Of a stretch of DNA of 64,000 bases, positions 25,425-35,301 are shown one piece after another. The notes beneath the pieces were generated by a model that did no database searches, was not told where the DNA came from, and worked only from the letters and a program-made list of their open reading frames with translations. The DNA lies in assembly GCA_002162875.1 (NCBI GenBank), contig MABA01000004.1, positions 434,001 to 498,000 on the forward strand, read 5' to 3'. Positions within the stretch are counted from its first letter, which is position 1; each line of letters opens with the position of its first letter. The translations under genes were made by a program, and so were the position numbers. The DNA is from Rhodobacterales bacterium 52_120_T64 (GTDB lineage Bacteria; Pseudomonadota; Alphaproteobacteria; Rhodobacterales; Rhodobacteraceae).

Positions 25425-26563
25425 GTTTTCACCAAAGTTGCAGTTGCTGTCGCGGCGATCCCTTCGCCACGTCCTGTAAATCCGAGTTTTTCAGATGTGG
25501 TGGCTTTGACGCTGACCCTGTCTAGATCAATGCCGATAATTTGCGCCATCCGCTCGCGCATCACAAGCGCGTGTGGACCTATCTTTGGCATTTCGCAAAT
25601 GATTGTGCAGTCTATGTGGGTTATCGTGAACCCGCGCACAGCAGCGCGCTCAACGGACTTGGCCAGAAAAATATCCGAAGCGGCACCTTTCCACTGCATA
25701 TCAGAAGGCGGAAACCATTGCCCGATGTCGCCTTCGCAAAGAGCTCCGAAAATGGCGTCGGTGACCGTATGCATCGCAACATCCGCATCCGAGTGCCCGA
25801 CAAGACCGTGAGTGTGCGGAATGTCGACGCCACACAGTGTGACATGGTTACCCTCGCCAAATTTGTGAACGTCAAAACCGTTGCCTGTGCGTATGTCCAT
25901 ATTGTCCTTCAATATACGTTCTGCCCGGGCGAAATCCTCGGGGTTGGTGATTTTGAAATTATCTTCTGCGCCTTGCGTGATAGCAACGCTTAATCCAGCG
26001 GCATGTGCGACGGCAACATCATCGAGGGCAGGTATGGTGAGGTTTTCGTGTGCTGCCAGAATTTCGGCAAACCGGAACCCCTGCGGGGTTTGTGCGCGCC
26101 ACAGGTTTTCACGGGTTTCGGGCGCCTCAATCGTATCGTTGCCGCGCCAAAGAGCATCAACGACGGAAAGGGCAGGGAATGCCGCTGTATGGCTTTTTAG
26201 CGCAGAAATTACGCCAGCGATAACGTTAACAGGAACTAAAGGACGGGCTGCGTCGTGAATCAACACCATTTCCGGTGCCGAAGTTTTCAACGCGTTCAAA
26301 CCTGCTAATACCGAATCGTGTCGCTCAGTCCCACCAAGGCAAACGGGTAGAAGGTTCGAAATGCCGTTAACCGCTGCTTCATATTCATTAATATCATCTG
26401 AATGTATAACGACCTGAACTGCGTCGACGTCCGAATGCGCCAACAACGCCAGAACCGAGCGCCGAAGCACAGTTTGCCCATCTAGATCACGATATTGCTT
26501 GGGGATCCCGCCACCTGCGCGTGTCCCGCGTCCTGCTGCAACTATTAAGCCTGTGACTTTCAT
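25421..26563 (-). CDS. ispDF: Bifunctional IspD/IspF enzyme of the MEP isoprenoid pathway
   Basis: A 380-residue fusion. Residues 1-220 are IspD, the 2-C-methylerythritol 4-phosphate cytidylyltransferase (LIVAAGRGTRAGGGIPKQY nucleotide loop and VLIHDAARPLV). Residues 222-380 are IspF, the 2,4-cyclodiphosphate synthase, with the metal ligands Asp231 and His233 in GFDVHKF and the VGHSDADVAMH segment. Two non-consecutive steps of the pathway are thus joined, as in many alphaproteobacteria. The ATG at 26563 follows a GGGGG-rich ribosome site and starts the IspD fold; a 37-codon upstream extension is not needed. It heads a leftward operon and is divergent from dusB. Confidence 0.95.
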   Translation of the reverse strand: MKVTGLIVAAGRGTRAGGGIPKQYRDLDGQTVLRRSVLALLAHSDVDAVQVVIHSDDINEYEAAVNGISNLLPVCLGGTERHDSVLAGLNALKTSAPEMVLIHDAARPLVPVNVIAGVISALKSHTAAFPALSVVDALWRGNDTIEAPETRENLWRAQTPQGFRFAEILAAHENLTIPALDDVAVAHAAGLSVAITQGAEDNFKITNPEDFARAERILKDNMDIRTGNGFDVHKFGEGNHVTLCGVDIPHTHGLVGHSDADVAMHTVTDAIFGALCEGDIGQWFPPSDMQWKGAASDIFLAKSVERAAVRGFTITHIDCTIICEMPKIGPHALVMRERMAQIIGIDLDRVSVKATTSEKLGFTGRGEGIAATATATLVKT

Positions 26564-26688
26564 TCGACCCCCGGTGTTTGACCCTGCATAGCGCAAGCTG
26601 CGTGTGTACCACAATGGAGCAGGTAAAACTGTTGCCCAAAACTTGCCTCTGTTGTACTCCTGACATAACTGCACAAGGATTAGGCAAC

Positions 26689-27681
26689 TTGCCCGTAACT
26701 GTCGGAAATTTAACCTTAGACCCTCCGGTCTTTTTGGCCCCTTTGGCCGGAATCACTGATTTGCCATTCCGCAAAGCGGTTTTGCGCTTCGGAGCAGGGT
26801 TGGTTGTGTCCGAAATGGTGGCAAGTCAGGAAATGGTGCAGGCTAAGCCATCCACACGTGCGCGGGCGGAATTGGGGTTCGGGAACGACCGCACCTCGGT
26901 TCAGATCGCGGGTCGCGAGGCATACTGGATGGCTGAGTGTGCCAAACTGGTTGCTGACCGAGGTGCGCGTATAGTTGATATTAACATGGGATGTCCCGCG
27001 AAGAAGGTGACGACAGGGTATTCTGGCTCGGCATTGATGAAAGATCCCGATCACGCGTTAACGTTAATTGACGCCGTGGTTGGTGCGGTTGAAGTACCTG
27101 TGACGTTGAAAATGCGCCTTGGTTGGGATGATGATTGCCTAAACGCCGCCGATATTGCTAAGCGGGCCGAGGAGGCGGGTGTGCAGATGATTACTATCCA
27201 TGGTCGCACGCGGTGTCAGTTCTACAAAGGTGCGGCAGATTGGGGTGCGATTAGCGCAGTAAAAGCTGCAGTAAATATTCCGGTGATCGCGAACGGAGAT
27301 ATCACTGATTCACATTCGGCAATTCAAGCATTGAAATTGTCGAAGTCTGACGGAGTGATGGTTGGTCGTGGTGCACAAGGTCAACCTTGGGTACTGGCGC
27401 AAATTGCAGCGGAAGTTTCCGGGAAAACGTATACTCGCGTGCCTCAGGGTAGTGATTTGGCTGATGTAATTCTTACGCATTACGAAGACATGATCCGTTT
27501 TTACGGGCCGGAATTGGGTGTCAGAAATGCTCGTAAACATCTGACTTGGTATCTTGAACTATTGGAAGGTGGGATGGAATTGCGCAACTTAATAATTCGT
27601 GAGCGTGACGCTAACGTAGTTATGCGGCATTTGATTGACGGGTTGAAAAACTGCGGCCCTTTGATTGAGGCCGCCGCATGA
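26689..27681 (+). CDS. dusB: tRNA-dihydrouridine synthase B (NifR3 family)
   Basis: A 330-residue flavoenzyme that reduces uridine to dihydrouridine in tRNA. The FMN barrel begins VFLAPLAGITDLPFR, the catalytic Cys102 lies in DINMGCPAKKV, and ITIHGRTR and VMVGRGAQGQPW follow in the usual order. I place the start at the TTG at 26689, with AAGGA nine bases before it; the frame is open to 26578, but that extension has no family match. The ntrB ATG overlaps its stop, giving the conserved nifR3-ntrB-ntrC operon of alphaproteobacteria. Confidence 0.94.
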   Translation: MPVTVGNLTLDPPVFLAPLAGITDLPFRKAVLRFGAGLVVSEMVASQEMVQAKPSTRARAELGFGNDRTSVQIAGREAYWMAECAKLVADRGARIVDINMGCPAKKVTTGYSGSALMKDPDHALTLIDAVVGAVEVPVTLKMRLGWDDDCLNAADIAKRAEEAGVQMITIHGRTRCQFYKGAADWGAISAVKAAVNIPVIANGDITDSHSAIQALKLSKSDGVMVGRGAQGQPWVLAQIAAEVSGKTYTRVPQGSDLADVILTHYEDMIRFYGPELGVRNARKHLTWYLELLEGGMELRNLIIRERDANVVMRHLIDGLKNCGPLIEAAA

Positions 27682-28751
27682 CTGAAACGAATTTCGAAAC
27701 CCTTTGGGGGGCAATTCCTTATCCAGCATTCGTAATTGATGAATACAATTGTTTCGTAACCAGTAATCCAGCGGCAGAGCTTTTCAGCGGCACCTCGGTT
27801 CGTCAAATGCGCGGGAAAAAACTGTCTGCCTTTATTGGCGAAGGTAGCGTTGTTCAGAGTATGGTTGAGCAGGCCCGGAAAGGATCCGGTTCTGTAGTGC
27901 TACACAGCGTAGAGCTTAGCTGGGCTGATAACCCCCGGCGACTAAACGATCTGCACGCCACAGGGATGCCACAAGGACAGGTTTTACTGCTGTTGCATCC
28001 GCGTGGATTGGCCGAGAAGATGGACCGGAGTCTGACGCACAGGTCTGCTGCACGATCGGTGGCGGGCATGGCGGCGATGCTAGCACATGAAATCCGCAAT
28101 CCGCTTGCAGGGATTAACGGTGCTGCGCAGTTGCTAGCAATGAGTGCTAACGACGAGGACCAAGAGCTTACCACACTGATTCAAGAAGAAATTAAACGTA
28201 TTGGGCGGCTTGTGGAGCGAATGGAGCAATTCGGTGACCTTCGTCCCGCACAGCGCGAAGCAATTAATATTCACGACATACTTGATCGCGCCAGACGGGC
28301 AGCAGAGGTCGGTTTTGCGGAACATGCTAGATTTATCGAAGAATTCGACCCCTCGCTTCCGCCCGTTAGTGCGGATGCTGATCAACTATCGCAAGTCTTT
28401 CAGAACCTGTTGAAAAATGCTGCCGAAGCCGCCCCGAAAGTCGGTGGAACTATCACCATTAAAACCGCCTTTCGACCTGGCGTGCGCTTGCAATTGCCAG
28501 ACCAGAAATTTGAAAGTCTGCCGCTTGAAGTGACAGTCACAGACAACGGCGCTGGAATTCCGCAAGACTTGGTAAACGATATTTTTGACCCGTTCGTTAG
28601 TTCCAAAGCAACCGGTTCAGGGTTGGGGTTGTCGCTGGTCTCGAAGATTATCGCTGATCATGGCGGTGTGGTCGAGTGCAACTCGGAACCCGGAAAAACG
28701 CAATTTAAAGTATTGCTGCCAATTTGGCGCAAACCTCGTAAGGAAGTCTAA
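27678..28751 (+). CDS. ntrB: Nitrogen regulation sensor kinase NtrB
   Basis: A 357-residue cytoplasmic histidine kinase with no TM helix. A PAS domain (about 5-110) precedes the phospho-acceptor His137 in [12 protein letters not shown]. The ATPase follows, with N box [12 protein letters not shown]1 DNGAGIP, F box FDPFVSSK and G2 GSGLGLSLV. It phosphorylates NtrC when nitrogen is short, under control of the PII protein. It overlaps dusB by four bases and ends one base before ntrC, consistent with one transcript. Confidence 0.95.
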   Translation: MTETNFETLWGAIPYPAFVIDEYNCFVTSNPAAELFSGTSVRQMRGKKLSAFIGEGSVVQSMVEQARKGSGSVVLHSVELSWADNPRRLNDLHATGMPQGQVLLLLHPRGLAEKMDRSLTHRSAARSVAGMAAMLAHEIRNPLAGINGAAQLLAMSANDEDQELTTLIQEEIKRIGRLVERMEQFGDLRPAQREAINIHDILDRARRAAEVGFAEHARFIEEFDPSLPPVSADADQLSQVFQNLLKNAAEAAPKVGGTITIKTAFRPGVRLQLPDQKFESLPLEVTVTDNGAGIPQDLVNDIFDPFVSSKATGSGLGLSLVSKIIADHGGVVECNSEPGKTQFKVLLPIWRKPRKEV

Positions 28752-28752
28752 A

Positions 28753-30177
28753 ATGGACGGAACCATCATTGTCGCCGACGACGACCGCACCATCCGCACC
28801 GTTCTTAGCCAAGCGCTAACGCGGGCCGGATGCCGGGTGCGGTCCACCGGAACGGTTTCGACTTTGTGGCGGTGGGTGGAAGAAGGCGAAGGCGATGTCA
28901 TCGTTACGGACGTAAACCTGCCTGACGGTGATGCACTTGATATTTTACCTGCTATACGCAAACGCCGCCCTGATTTGCCGATTGTGGTGATGAGCGCGCA
29001 AAATACGGTTATGACCGCCATACGTGCCACAGAGGCTGGCGCTTACGACTATTTGCCAAAGCCTTTCGATCTTAAATCGTTGTTGGCAACAGTTAACAAA
29101 GCCTTATCGCAGCATGCACCGGATGCCGTTACACCGAAATCTAACGACGATGAAATGCCTTTGATCGGACGTTCACCAGCGATGCAGGAAGTTTACCGCA
29201 TCATGGCGCGGTTGATGACGACAGACCTGGGTGTGATGATCACCGGAGCTTCGGGAACTGGTAAAGAACTTGTCGCACGCGCATTGCATGATTTTGGTCA
29301 ACGTAATGAAGGGCCGTTTGTGGCGCTGAATATGGCGACTATCCCGGCTGACATGATCGAAGTGGAGCTATTCGGAAGCGAAAACCAGAATGGTTCAGTT
29401 ATCGGCAAGTTCGAGCAGGCGCATGGAGGCACACTCTTTCTAGACGAGGTTGGTGATTTGCCTTTGGAGGCGCAATCCCGTCTGTTGCGCGTGCTACAAG
29501 AAGGCGAGTTTTCACGCGCTGGTGGGCTTGAGGTTTTAACTGCAAATGTCAGAATTATCGCGGCAACCCATCAGGATCTACGTGCACTGATCAACGAAGG
29601 CAATTTCCGCGAAGATCTTTTTTACCGCCTGAACGTGGTGCCGATCCGTCTGCCCTCGTTGCGGGAACGCATTGAAGACATCGCCGATCTTGCGCGCCAT
29701 TTCTTGCAACAGGCGGAAAGTGAAGGGTTGCCAAGCAAGGTGATCTCCAAAAACGCCATCGAAATTCTAAAGGTGCAACCATGGACCGGAAACGTACGGG
29801 AGTTGGAAAACCTAATCCGTCGTCTCACTGTGCTTTGTCCGGATGACACAATTAGCGCAAAAGTAGTTTCGCAGGAAATCGCGGCGCGTCCAAGTTCGGC
29901 AGTCGTACCACAACGACTGGGATCCGAGAGTTTGTCAAATTCGATTGAAAACCATTTGAAACGATATTTCGACTTACACGGCGACGAGCTACCCCCCGCT
30001 GGACTTTATGATCGTATTCTTAAAGAGGTTGAACTGCCACTTATTGCGTTGTCATTGGCAGCTACACGAGGAAATCAACTGAAAACAGCTGAATTGCTTG
30101 GGATTAACCGAAATACATTGCGAAAAAAGATTGCTGCGCTCGACATTCAGGTGACACGAGGCAAGGAGATGATGTAA
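28753..30177 (+). CDS. ntrC: Nitrogen regulator NtrC lacking the GAFTGA loop
   Basis: A 474-residue response regulator: receiver domain (Asp53 phosphorylation site, Lys103), AAA+ domain (Walker A 165-172, GASGTGKE; Walker B TLFLDE 227-232) and a C-terminal Fis-type helix-turn-helix ([15 protein letters not shown]). Where sigma-54 activators carry GAFTGA, this protein has ENQNGSVIG (210-218). Rhodobacter capsulatus NtrC likewise lacks the loop and is known to activate sigma-70 promoters, so the same is inferred here. The start at 28753 follows ntrB directly; an extension of 56 codons inside ntrB is not credible. Confidence 0.95.
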   Translation: MDGTIIVADDDRTIRTVLSQALTRAGCRVRSTGTVSTLWRWVEEGEGDVIVTDVNLPDGDALDILPAIRKRRPDLPIVVMSAQNTVMTAIRATEAGAYDYLPKPFDLKSLLATVNKALSQHAPDAVTPKSNDDEMPLIGRSPAMQEVYRIMARLMTTDLGVMITGASGTGKELVARALHDFGQRNEGPFVALNMATIPADMIEVELFGSENQNGSVIGKFEQAHGGTLFLDEVGDLPLEAQSRLLRVLQEGEFSRAGGLEVLTANVRIIAATHQDLRALINEGNFREDLFYRLNVVPIRLPSLRERIEDIADLARHFLQQAESEGLPSKVISKNAIEILKVQPWTGNVRELENLIRRLTVLCPDDTISAKVVSQEIAARPSSAVVPQRLGSESLSNSIENHLKRYFDLHGDELPPAGLYDRILKEVELPLIALSLAATRGNQLKTAELLGINRNTLRKKIAALDIQVTRGKEMM

Positions 30178-30233
30178 ACATGTCACAGAATTAGTGGCAA
30201 ACAACAGAATCTGTAACCCTCTTGCAACACAGT

Positions 30234-32462
30234 ATGCTCAGAACCGGTTTTAGAAAGCTCGACAGGGTCAGTAACAGCCGTGCTGTTCGCAATGGGACGA
30301 CATTGGCGCTAGTTATCATCGGCCCCATTCTTGTCGTTGCGACATTTGTATTCTTCGGGGCTTTTGACCGACCGGGCGATCCGCAGCTGTTGCGCTACAT
30401 TATTTTGGCGGATTTGGTTTATACGCTGATAATTGCGGCACTTGTTTTTAGACAAGTTGTACAGATCATCGTCGCACGTAGGCGACGTTCGGCCGGGTCA
30501 AAATTGCACCTCCGTTTAACGGGTGTCTTCACTCTGACAGCCCTTATTCCAACTGTGCTGGTGGCGGTTTTTGCCGCGATAACGCTAAATTTCGGGTTGG
30601 AGGGATGGTTTTCTGATCGGGTTAGGTTGGTCGTTAATAATTCCCTAACGGCCGCACAGGCCTATGAGGCTGAGCATCGCAAGAACCTTGAGTCAGACGC
30701 ACAACTGTTGGCGAATTACCTAGATGCGCAAAAACGGCGGTTGAAACTGTTAACGGTTGGCGATTTGAGGGAATATCTGAACCGTGGTCAGGTCCAGATG
30801 CAGCGCGCATTAACAGAAGCTTATGTCATTGATGTAGACGGTGGTTTGATCGCACGTGGTGAACGTTCCTACCTGTTCGACTACGAACAACCTAGCGCTA
30901 AACAAATTGAAAAGGCATTGGGGGGCGAATCTGTAATTATAGAGGATTGGTCGAACTCCGAATTTCGTGCTCTGATCGGGCTTTCTGCATATGCTGACCG
31001 CTTGCTGTATGTGACCCGCGACGTTGATGGCGAAATTTTGCTTTTATTGGATGACACGCAAGAAACCGTGTCTTTATACAATCAACTTGAGAACGACCGT
31101 GGGCGACTTTTGTTCGAATTTGCCCTTATTTACTTGGGGTTTGCGCTAATCGTTATTCTTGCCGCCGTCTGGTTTGGCATGTGGTTCGCCGAGCGACTGT
31201 CGCGGCCAGTTGGTCGGTTAGCGGGGGCGGCAGAGCGAGTAGGGGCAGGTGATCTGGATGTACGCGTCATTGAGGAAGACGGTGATGACGAAATAGCTAT
31301 GCTTGGCCGTGTCTTCAATCGTATGACGCAACAGGTTAAAGGCCAGCGCGATGCCCTAATGGCTGTTAACGAGGAGACGGAGAAGAGCCGGCGGTTGTTT
31401 GACTCGGTTTTATCCGGTGTAACGGCCGGCGTTATTGGTCTGGATGGTGGCGGGAAGATCGAGTTTATGAACGCGGCTGCAGAACATATGTTGGGTCTGG
31501 AAAGCGACGCAGCTTTGGGCATTGGGATTCTACAAGCCGCGCCGGAATTTGCAGATTTGTTCAACAAATTGTCAAGTAGCACTCGTCAATCGACGCAGGG
31601 CGAGGTTGAACTCATTCGGTCCGGCGTACATGAAGACCTTCTAGTCAGGATGGCTACGCGGCGCCCTTCCGAAGGCTCGGTTGAAGGGTATGTTATTGCG
31701 TTTGACGATGTAACGGACCTCGTTTCTGCACAACGCATGGCGGCGTGGGGCGATGTTGCCCGTCGGATTGCGCACGAGATTAAGAATCCGTTAACACCAA
31801 TTCAGTTGTCTGCTGAACGTATCCGCCGAAAATTTGGACCATTAGTTGGCGATCAGCAGGAAGCCTTACAACAGTATTCAGACGTTATTATCCGTCAAAC
31901 CAATGATTTACGGCGTATAGTTGATGAGTTTGCAAAATTTGGGCGCATGCCTGAGGCCAAGAAGGCACCATCTGATATTTTAGAGATTCTCCGAGGTGTT
32001 GTACTGCTGCAAAACGAGGCGGACTCGGACATTTCGGTGACGTTGGACACCTCGGAAGATGTTCTAAAGGTCATGTTGGACGAAACCTTGATCTCGCAAG
32101 CATTCACCAATCTTGTGAAAAACGCCCGCGAAGCGGTGGCTGCTAAACAGGCCGCAGCGGGAAGTTTTATAGGGCAGGTTCGGGTCGTTGTAACTTCGGA
32201 TCACGGTGTCGCAGTAATCCAGATACAGGACAACGGCGTTGGCTTTCCGCTTAAACGTGCTCGTCTGTTTGAACCCTACGTAACGCATCGGGATTCAGGC
32301 ACGGGCCTTGGCTTGTCGATCGTCAAGAAAATAGTCGAAGAACACGACGGGCAATTGGAATTGCTGGATGCCCCGGTTTTTGACGGCAACAAACATCATG
32401 GCGCCGAAGTTAAAATGACGCTGCCAACTATCAATACAGAAGACCAGAGGAATGGATCATGA
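30234..32462 (+). CDS. ntrY: Nitrogen/redox sensor kinase NtrY
   Basis: A 742-residue membrane histidine kinase. TM helices lie near 25-45, 60-80 and 95-120, a periplasmic region runs to about 290, and another TM is near 300-320. HAMP (about 322-375), a PAS domain (about 385-490), the His-containing RRIAHEIKNPLTPIQLSAER segment and the ATPase (DNGVGFP, GTGLGLSIV) follow. NtrY partners NtrX and responds to nitrogen or oxygen status in other alphaproteobacteria. An in-frame TTG at 30222 is an alternative start; neither has a strong ribosome site. It overlaps ntrX by four bases. Confidence 0.93.
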   Translation: MLRTGFRKLDRVSNSRAVRNGTTLALVIIGPILVVATFVFFGAFDRPGDPQLLRYIILADLVYTLIIAALVFRQVVQIIVARRRRSAGSKLHLRLTGVFTLTALIPTVLVAVFAAITLNFGLEGWFSDRVRLVVNNSLTAAQAYEAEHRKNLESDAQLLANYLDAQKRRLKLLTVGDLREYLNRGQVQMQRALTEAYVIDVDGGLIARGERSYLFDYEQPSAKQIEKALGGESVIIEDWSNSEFRALIGLSAYADRLLYVTRDVDGEILLLLDDTQETVSLYNQLENDRGRLLFEFALIYLGFALIVILAAVWFGMWFAERLSRPVGRLAGAAERVGAGDLDVRVIEEDGDDEIAMLGRVFNRMTQQVKGQRDALMAVNEETEKSRRLFDSVLSGVTAGVIGLDGGGKIEFMNAAAEHMLGLESDAALGIGILQAAPEFADLFNKLSSSTRQSTQGEVELIRSGVHEDLLVRMATRRPSEGSVEGYVIAFDDVTDLVSAQRMAAWGDVARRIAHEIKNPLTPIQLSAERIRRKFGPLVGDQQEALQQYSDVIIRQTNDLRRIVDEFAKFGRMPEAKKAPSDILEILRGVVLLQNEADSDISVTLDTSEDVLKVMLDETLISQAFTNLVKNAREAVAAKQAAAGSFIGQVRVVVTSDHGVAVIQIQDNGVGFPLKRARLFEPYVTHRDSGTGLGLSIVKKIVEEHDGQLELLDAPVFDGNKHHGAEVKMTLPTINTEDQRNGS

Positions 32463-33850
32463 GCGATATACTTGTAGTCGATGACGAAAAAGACATTCGC
32501 GAACTTGTCGCCGATATTTTGGAGGACGAAGGGTTCAGCACGCGTATAGCGTGGGATTCCGATTCTGCGTTTAGCGAAATAAACACCAACTCACCTGCGC
32601 TGGTAATTCTGGATATCTGGTTGAAGGGAAGCAAGCTCGATGGAATTGATATACTTAAATCCATTCACCGCGATAACCCCGACATTCCGGTGGTTATCAT
32701 CTCGGGCCACGGAAACGTCGAGATCGCAGTGGCAGCTATTAAACAGGGTGCATATGATTTTATCGAAAAACCGTTTAATATTGACCAGTTAATGGTAGTT
32801 ATCTCACGTGCTTTGGAGACTTCACGCCTGAGGTCTGAGAATTCGGTGTTACGTGGCGCGAATTTGAAATCCGTTGATATGATTGGTGAAAGTACAACCC
32901 TCAAGTCATTGAAAACACAGTTGGAAAAAGTCGCGCAGGCGAACTCCCGCGTTATGCTGACGGGGCCAGCTGGCGCAGGCAAGGAGATTTCTGCGCGCTT
33001 CATCCATAGCAGTGGTCCGCGCGCAAACGCACCATTTATCACCGTGAACTCGGCTTCAATTGAGCCTGATATGATGGAGGAAGTTCTCTTCGGTCGGGAA
33101 TCTGTTGAGCGTGGCTATGAGCCCGGTTTGTTTGAACGCGCGCACGGAGGCATCCTGTTTTTTGATGAAGTGGCTGATATGCCCTTTATCACACAGTCCA
33201 AAATCCTGCGGGTGTTGGTCGAGCAAAACTTCAAACGCGTTGGCGGGCAAGATGTAGTACGGGTTGATGTGCGGGTGATTTCAGCAACGAATCGCGATTT
33301 GCTTGTTGAGATCAAGAACGGAAAATTCCGCGAGGAATTGTATCACCGTATCAATGTTGTTCCGATTGAAGTGCCCGATCTTGAGGCGCGGCGCTCGGAT
33401 ATACCGGACCTATGCGCATATTTCATTAAGGAGTTGAACCGCTCGCAGGGGTTGCCGGTTCGTGAGATGTCTGAAGAAGCATTAGCACGTTTAGAAGTGA
33501 TGGCGTGGCCGGGAAATATTCGACAATTGCGAAATACAATTGAGCGTGTGCTTATTTTGGGTGCGGAAAGCGGGTCTATTCTGGTCTCGGAATTGCCCAA
33601 TAGCGCAGACGAAGGTGTCGGTGAGCAGCTCTCCCTTGGGGCTAGTTTTGCGGGATATTCACTTCGCGAGGCCCGCGAGATGTTTGAGCGCGAATATCTT
33701 ATGTCGCAAATCAACCGATTTGGTGGAAATATCTCGAAAACAGCACAGTTTGTAGGAATGGAGCGATCTGCTTTACACCGAAAACTGAAGTCTTTGAATG
33801 TAGCTACGGGATCGAAAGCAAAAGAACCTAATAAGGGTGAAAGTTCATAA
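32459..33850 (+). CDS. ntrX: Response regulator NtrX lacking the GAFTGA loop
   Basis: A 463-residue NtrC-family regulator: receiver (Asp52, Lys104), AAA+ domain (Walker A GPAGAGKE 169-176, Walker B ILFFDE) and a C-terminal Fis-type helix-turn-helix (TAQFVGMERSALHRKL). The sigma-54 contact loop is replaced by RESVERGYEPG, as in several other alphaproteobacterial NtrX proteins, so it probably acts as a repressor or sigma-70-type regulator. Its ATG overlaps the ntrY stop, and trkA begins 74 bases downstream, as in other alphaproteobacteria. Confidence 0.94.
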   Translation: MSDILVVDDEKDIRELVADILEDEGFSTRIAWDSDSAFSEINTNSPALVILDIWLKGSKLDGIDILKSIHRDNPDIPVVIISGHGNVEIAVAAIKQGAYDFIEKPFNIDQLMVVISRALETSRLRSENSVLRGANLKSVDMIGESTTLKSLKTQLEKVAQANSRVMLTGPAGAGKEISARFIHSSGPRANAPFITVNSASIEPDMMEEVLFGRESVERGYEPGLFERAHGGILFFDEVADMPFITQSKILRVLVEQNFKRVGGQDVVRVDVRVISATNRDLLVEIKNGKFREELYHRINVVPIEVPDLEARRSDIPDLCAYFIKELNRSQGLPVREMSEEALARLEVMAWPGNIRQLRNTIERVLILGAESGSILVSELPNSADEGVGEQLSLGASFAGYSLREAREMFEREYLMSQINRFGGNISKTAQFVGMERSALHRKLKSLNVATGSKAKEPNKGESS

Positions 33851-33924
33851 GCGTGGATCGTGATTGACCGCCGCTCGCTAAACATCGCATAATGACCTTC
33901 GGACAATCGGAGCGGGAAGCTTAG

Positions 33925-35301
33925 ATGAAGATCATCATATGCGGTGCAGGTCAGGTCGGCTGGCAGTTGGCACGCCATCTTTCAACAGAAAACAACAGCG
34001 TTACTGTGATCGATAGCAAAGGATCATTGGTGCGACGTATTACCGATACGTTGGACGTAGGCGGCATAGCTGGGTTTGCCTCACATCCGGACGTATTGGA
34101 GCGGGCAGGGGCGCGCGATGCTGATATGATCATCGCTGCGACATTTTCTGACGAAGTGAATATGGTCATCTGTCAGGTCGCGCACTCTGTTTTCGATATA
34201 CCGCGCAAAGTTGCACGATTGCGTTCTCAGTCGTATTTAAATTCCGAATATTCGGATTTATATCGGCGCGAACATTTGCCGATCGACGTAATCATTTCGC
34301 CCGAGCGCGAGGTGGCGGAGGCCGCGCTTCGGCGTCTGGCAGCCCCGGCAGCGTTCGACACCGAGAGTTTCGCAGACGATCGGGCACAGTTGATCGGCCT
34401 GACGCTAGAAGAAGATTGTGCGGTGATTAATACCCCGTTGCGACAGTTGTCCGAGTTGTTTTCCACACTGCGTGCAGTGGTTGTTGGTGTTAGACGGGAC
34501 GGAAAACTATTTGTGCCGCATCCGAACGATCAGCTTTTTGCGGGCGACCAGACCTATTTGGTGGCAGCCGCCGAAGATGTTCCGCGCACTTACGAAATTT
34601 TTGGTAAAAAGAATCCAAACACAGATCGCGCCATCGTAGTTGGTGGTGGAAACGTCGGCTTGTATGTCGCGACCAAATTGGAAAAAGGGGCTAGACGCGT
34701 TCACACCAAAGTAATCGAGAAGAACCGCGAACAGGCGGAAACATCGGCAGACTCGTTAAACAGGACGGTTGTGCTGCACGGTGATGGTTTGGATATGGAC
34801 TTGCTGGAAGAGGCCAATATTGCCAAGGCCGATGCGCTTCTTGCTGTGACGGATGATGATAAGACCAATCTTCTTTCTTGCGCCCGCGCAAAGGCACTGG
34901 GGTGTCCATTGACGATAGCGCTGATCAATGATCCAAGCCTGACAACGCTGATGGCACCACTTGGCATTGATGCATTCATCAACCCGCGAGCAACCACAGT
35001 TTCTTCGATTTTACGCCATATCCGCCATGGCAGTGTGCGTAAAGTATACTCGGTTGGTGATGCAGAGGCCGAAGTAATCGAAGCGCAGGTTATGGGTACA
35101 TCGCCGTTGTCCGGTGAATTGGTCCGAGACATCGATTGGCCAGAAGGTGCGATGATCGGTGCCATTGATAAGCGCGGTGAAATTCTGGTGCCACAAGGCG
35201 ACACGAGGATCGAGGAGGGGGACGTACTTGTTGTCTTTGCCTTGAGTTCCGACATCCCCGTAATTGAAAAATTGTTTCAGGTTAACATCGAATTCTTCTG
35301 A
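33925..35301 (+). CDS. trkA: Trk potassium uptake system, peripheral NAD-binding subunit TrkA
   Basis: A 458-residue cytoplasmic protein with the duplicated RCK layout. Each half has a TrkA_N Rossmann domain (IIICGAGQVGWQLARHL at the start and AIVVGGGNVGLYVATKL near residue 237) followed by a TrkA_C domain. It binds NAD(H)/ATP and gates the TrkH potassium channel, whose gene overlaps its stop by one base (TGATG). The GGAGCGGGAAG stretch before ATG is the probable ribosome site. Confidence 0.95.
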   Translation: MKIIICGAGQVGWQLARHLSTENNSVTVIDSKGSLVRRITDTLDVGGIAGFASHPDVLERAGARDADMIIAATFSDEVNMVICQVAHSVFDIPRKVARLRSQSYLNSEYSDLYRREHLPIDVIISPEREVAEAALRRLAAPAAFDTESFADDRAQLIGLTLEEDCAVINTPLRQLSELFSTLRAVVVGVRRDGKLFVPHPNDQLFAGDQTYLVAAAEDVPRTYEIFGKKNPNTDRAIVVGGGNVGLYVATKLEKGARRVHTKVIEKNREQAETSADSLNRTVVLHGDGLDMDLLEEANIAKADALLAVTDDDKTNLLSCARAKALGCPLTIALINDPSLTTLMAPLGIDAFINPRATTVSSILRHIRHGSVRKVYSVGDAEAEVIEAQVMGTSPLSGELVRDIDWPEGAMIGAIDKRGEILVPQGDTRIEEGDVLVVFALSSDIPVIEKLFQVNIEFF

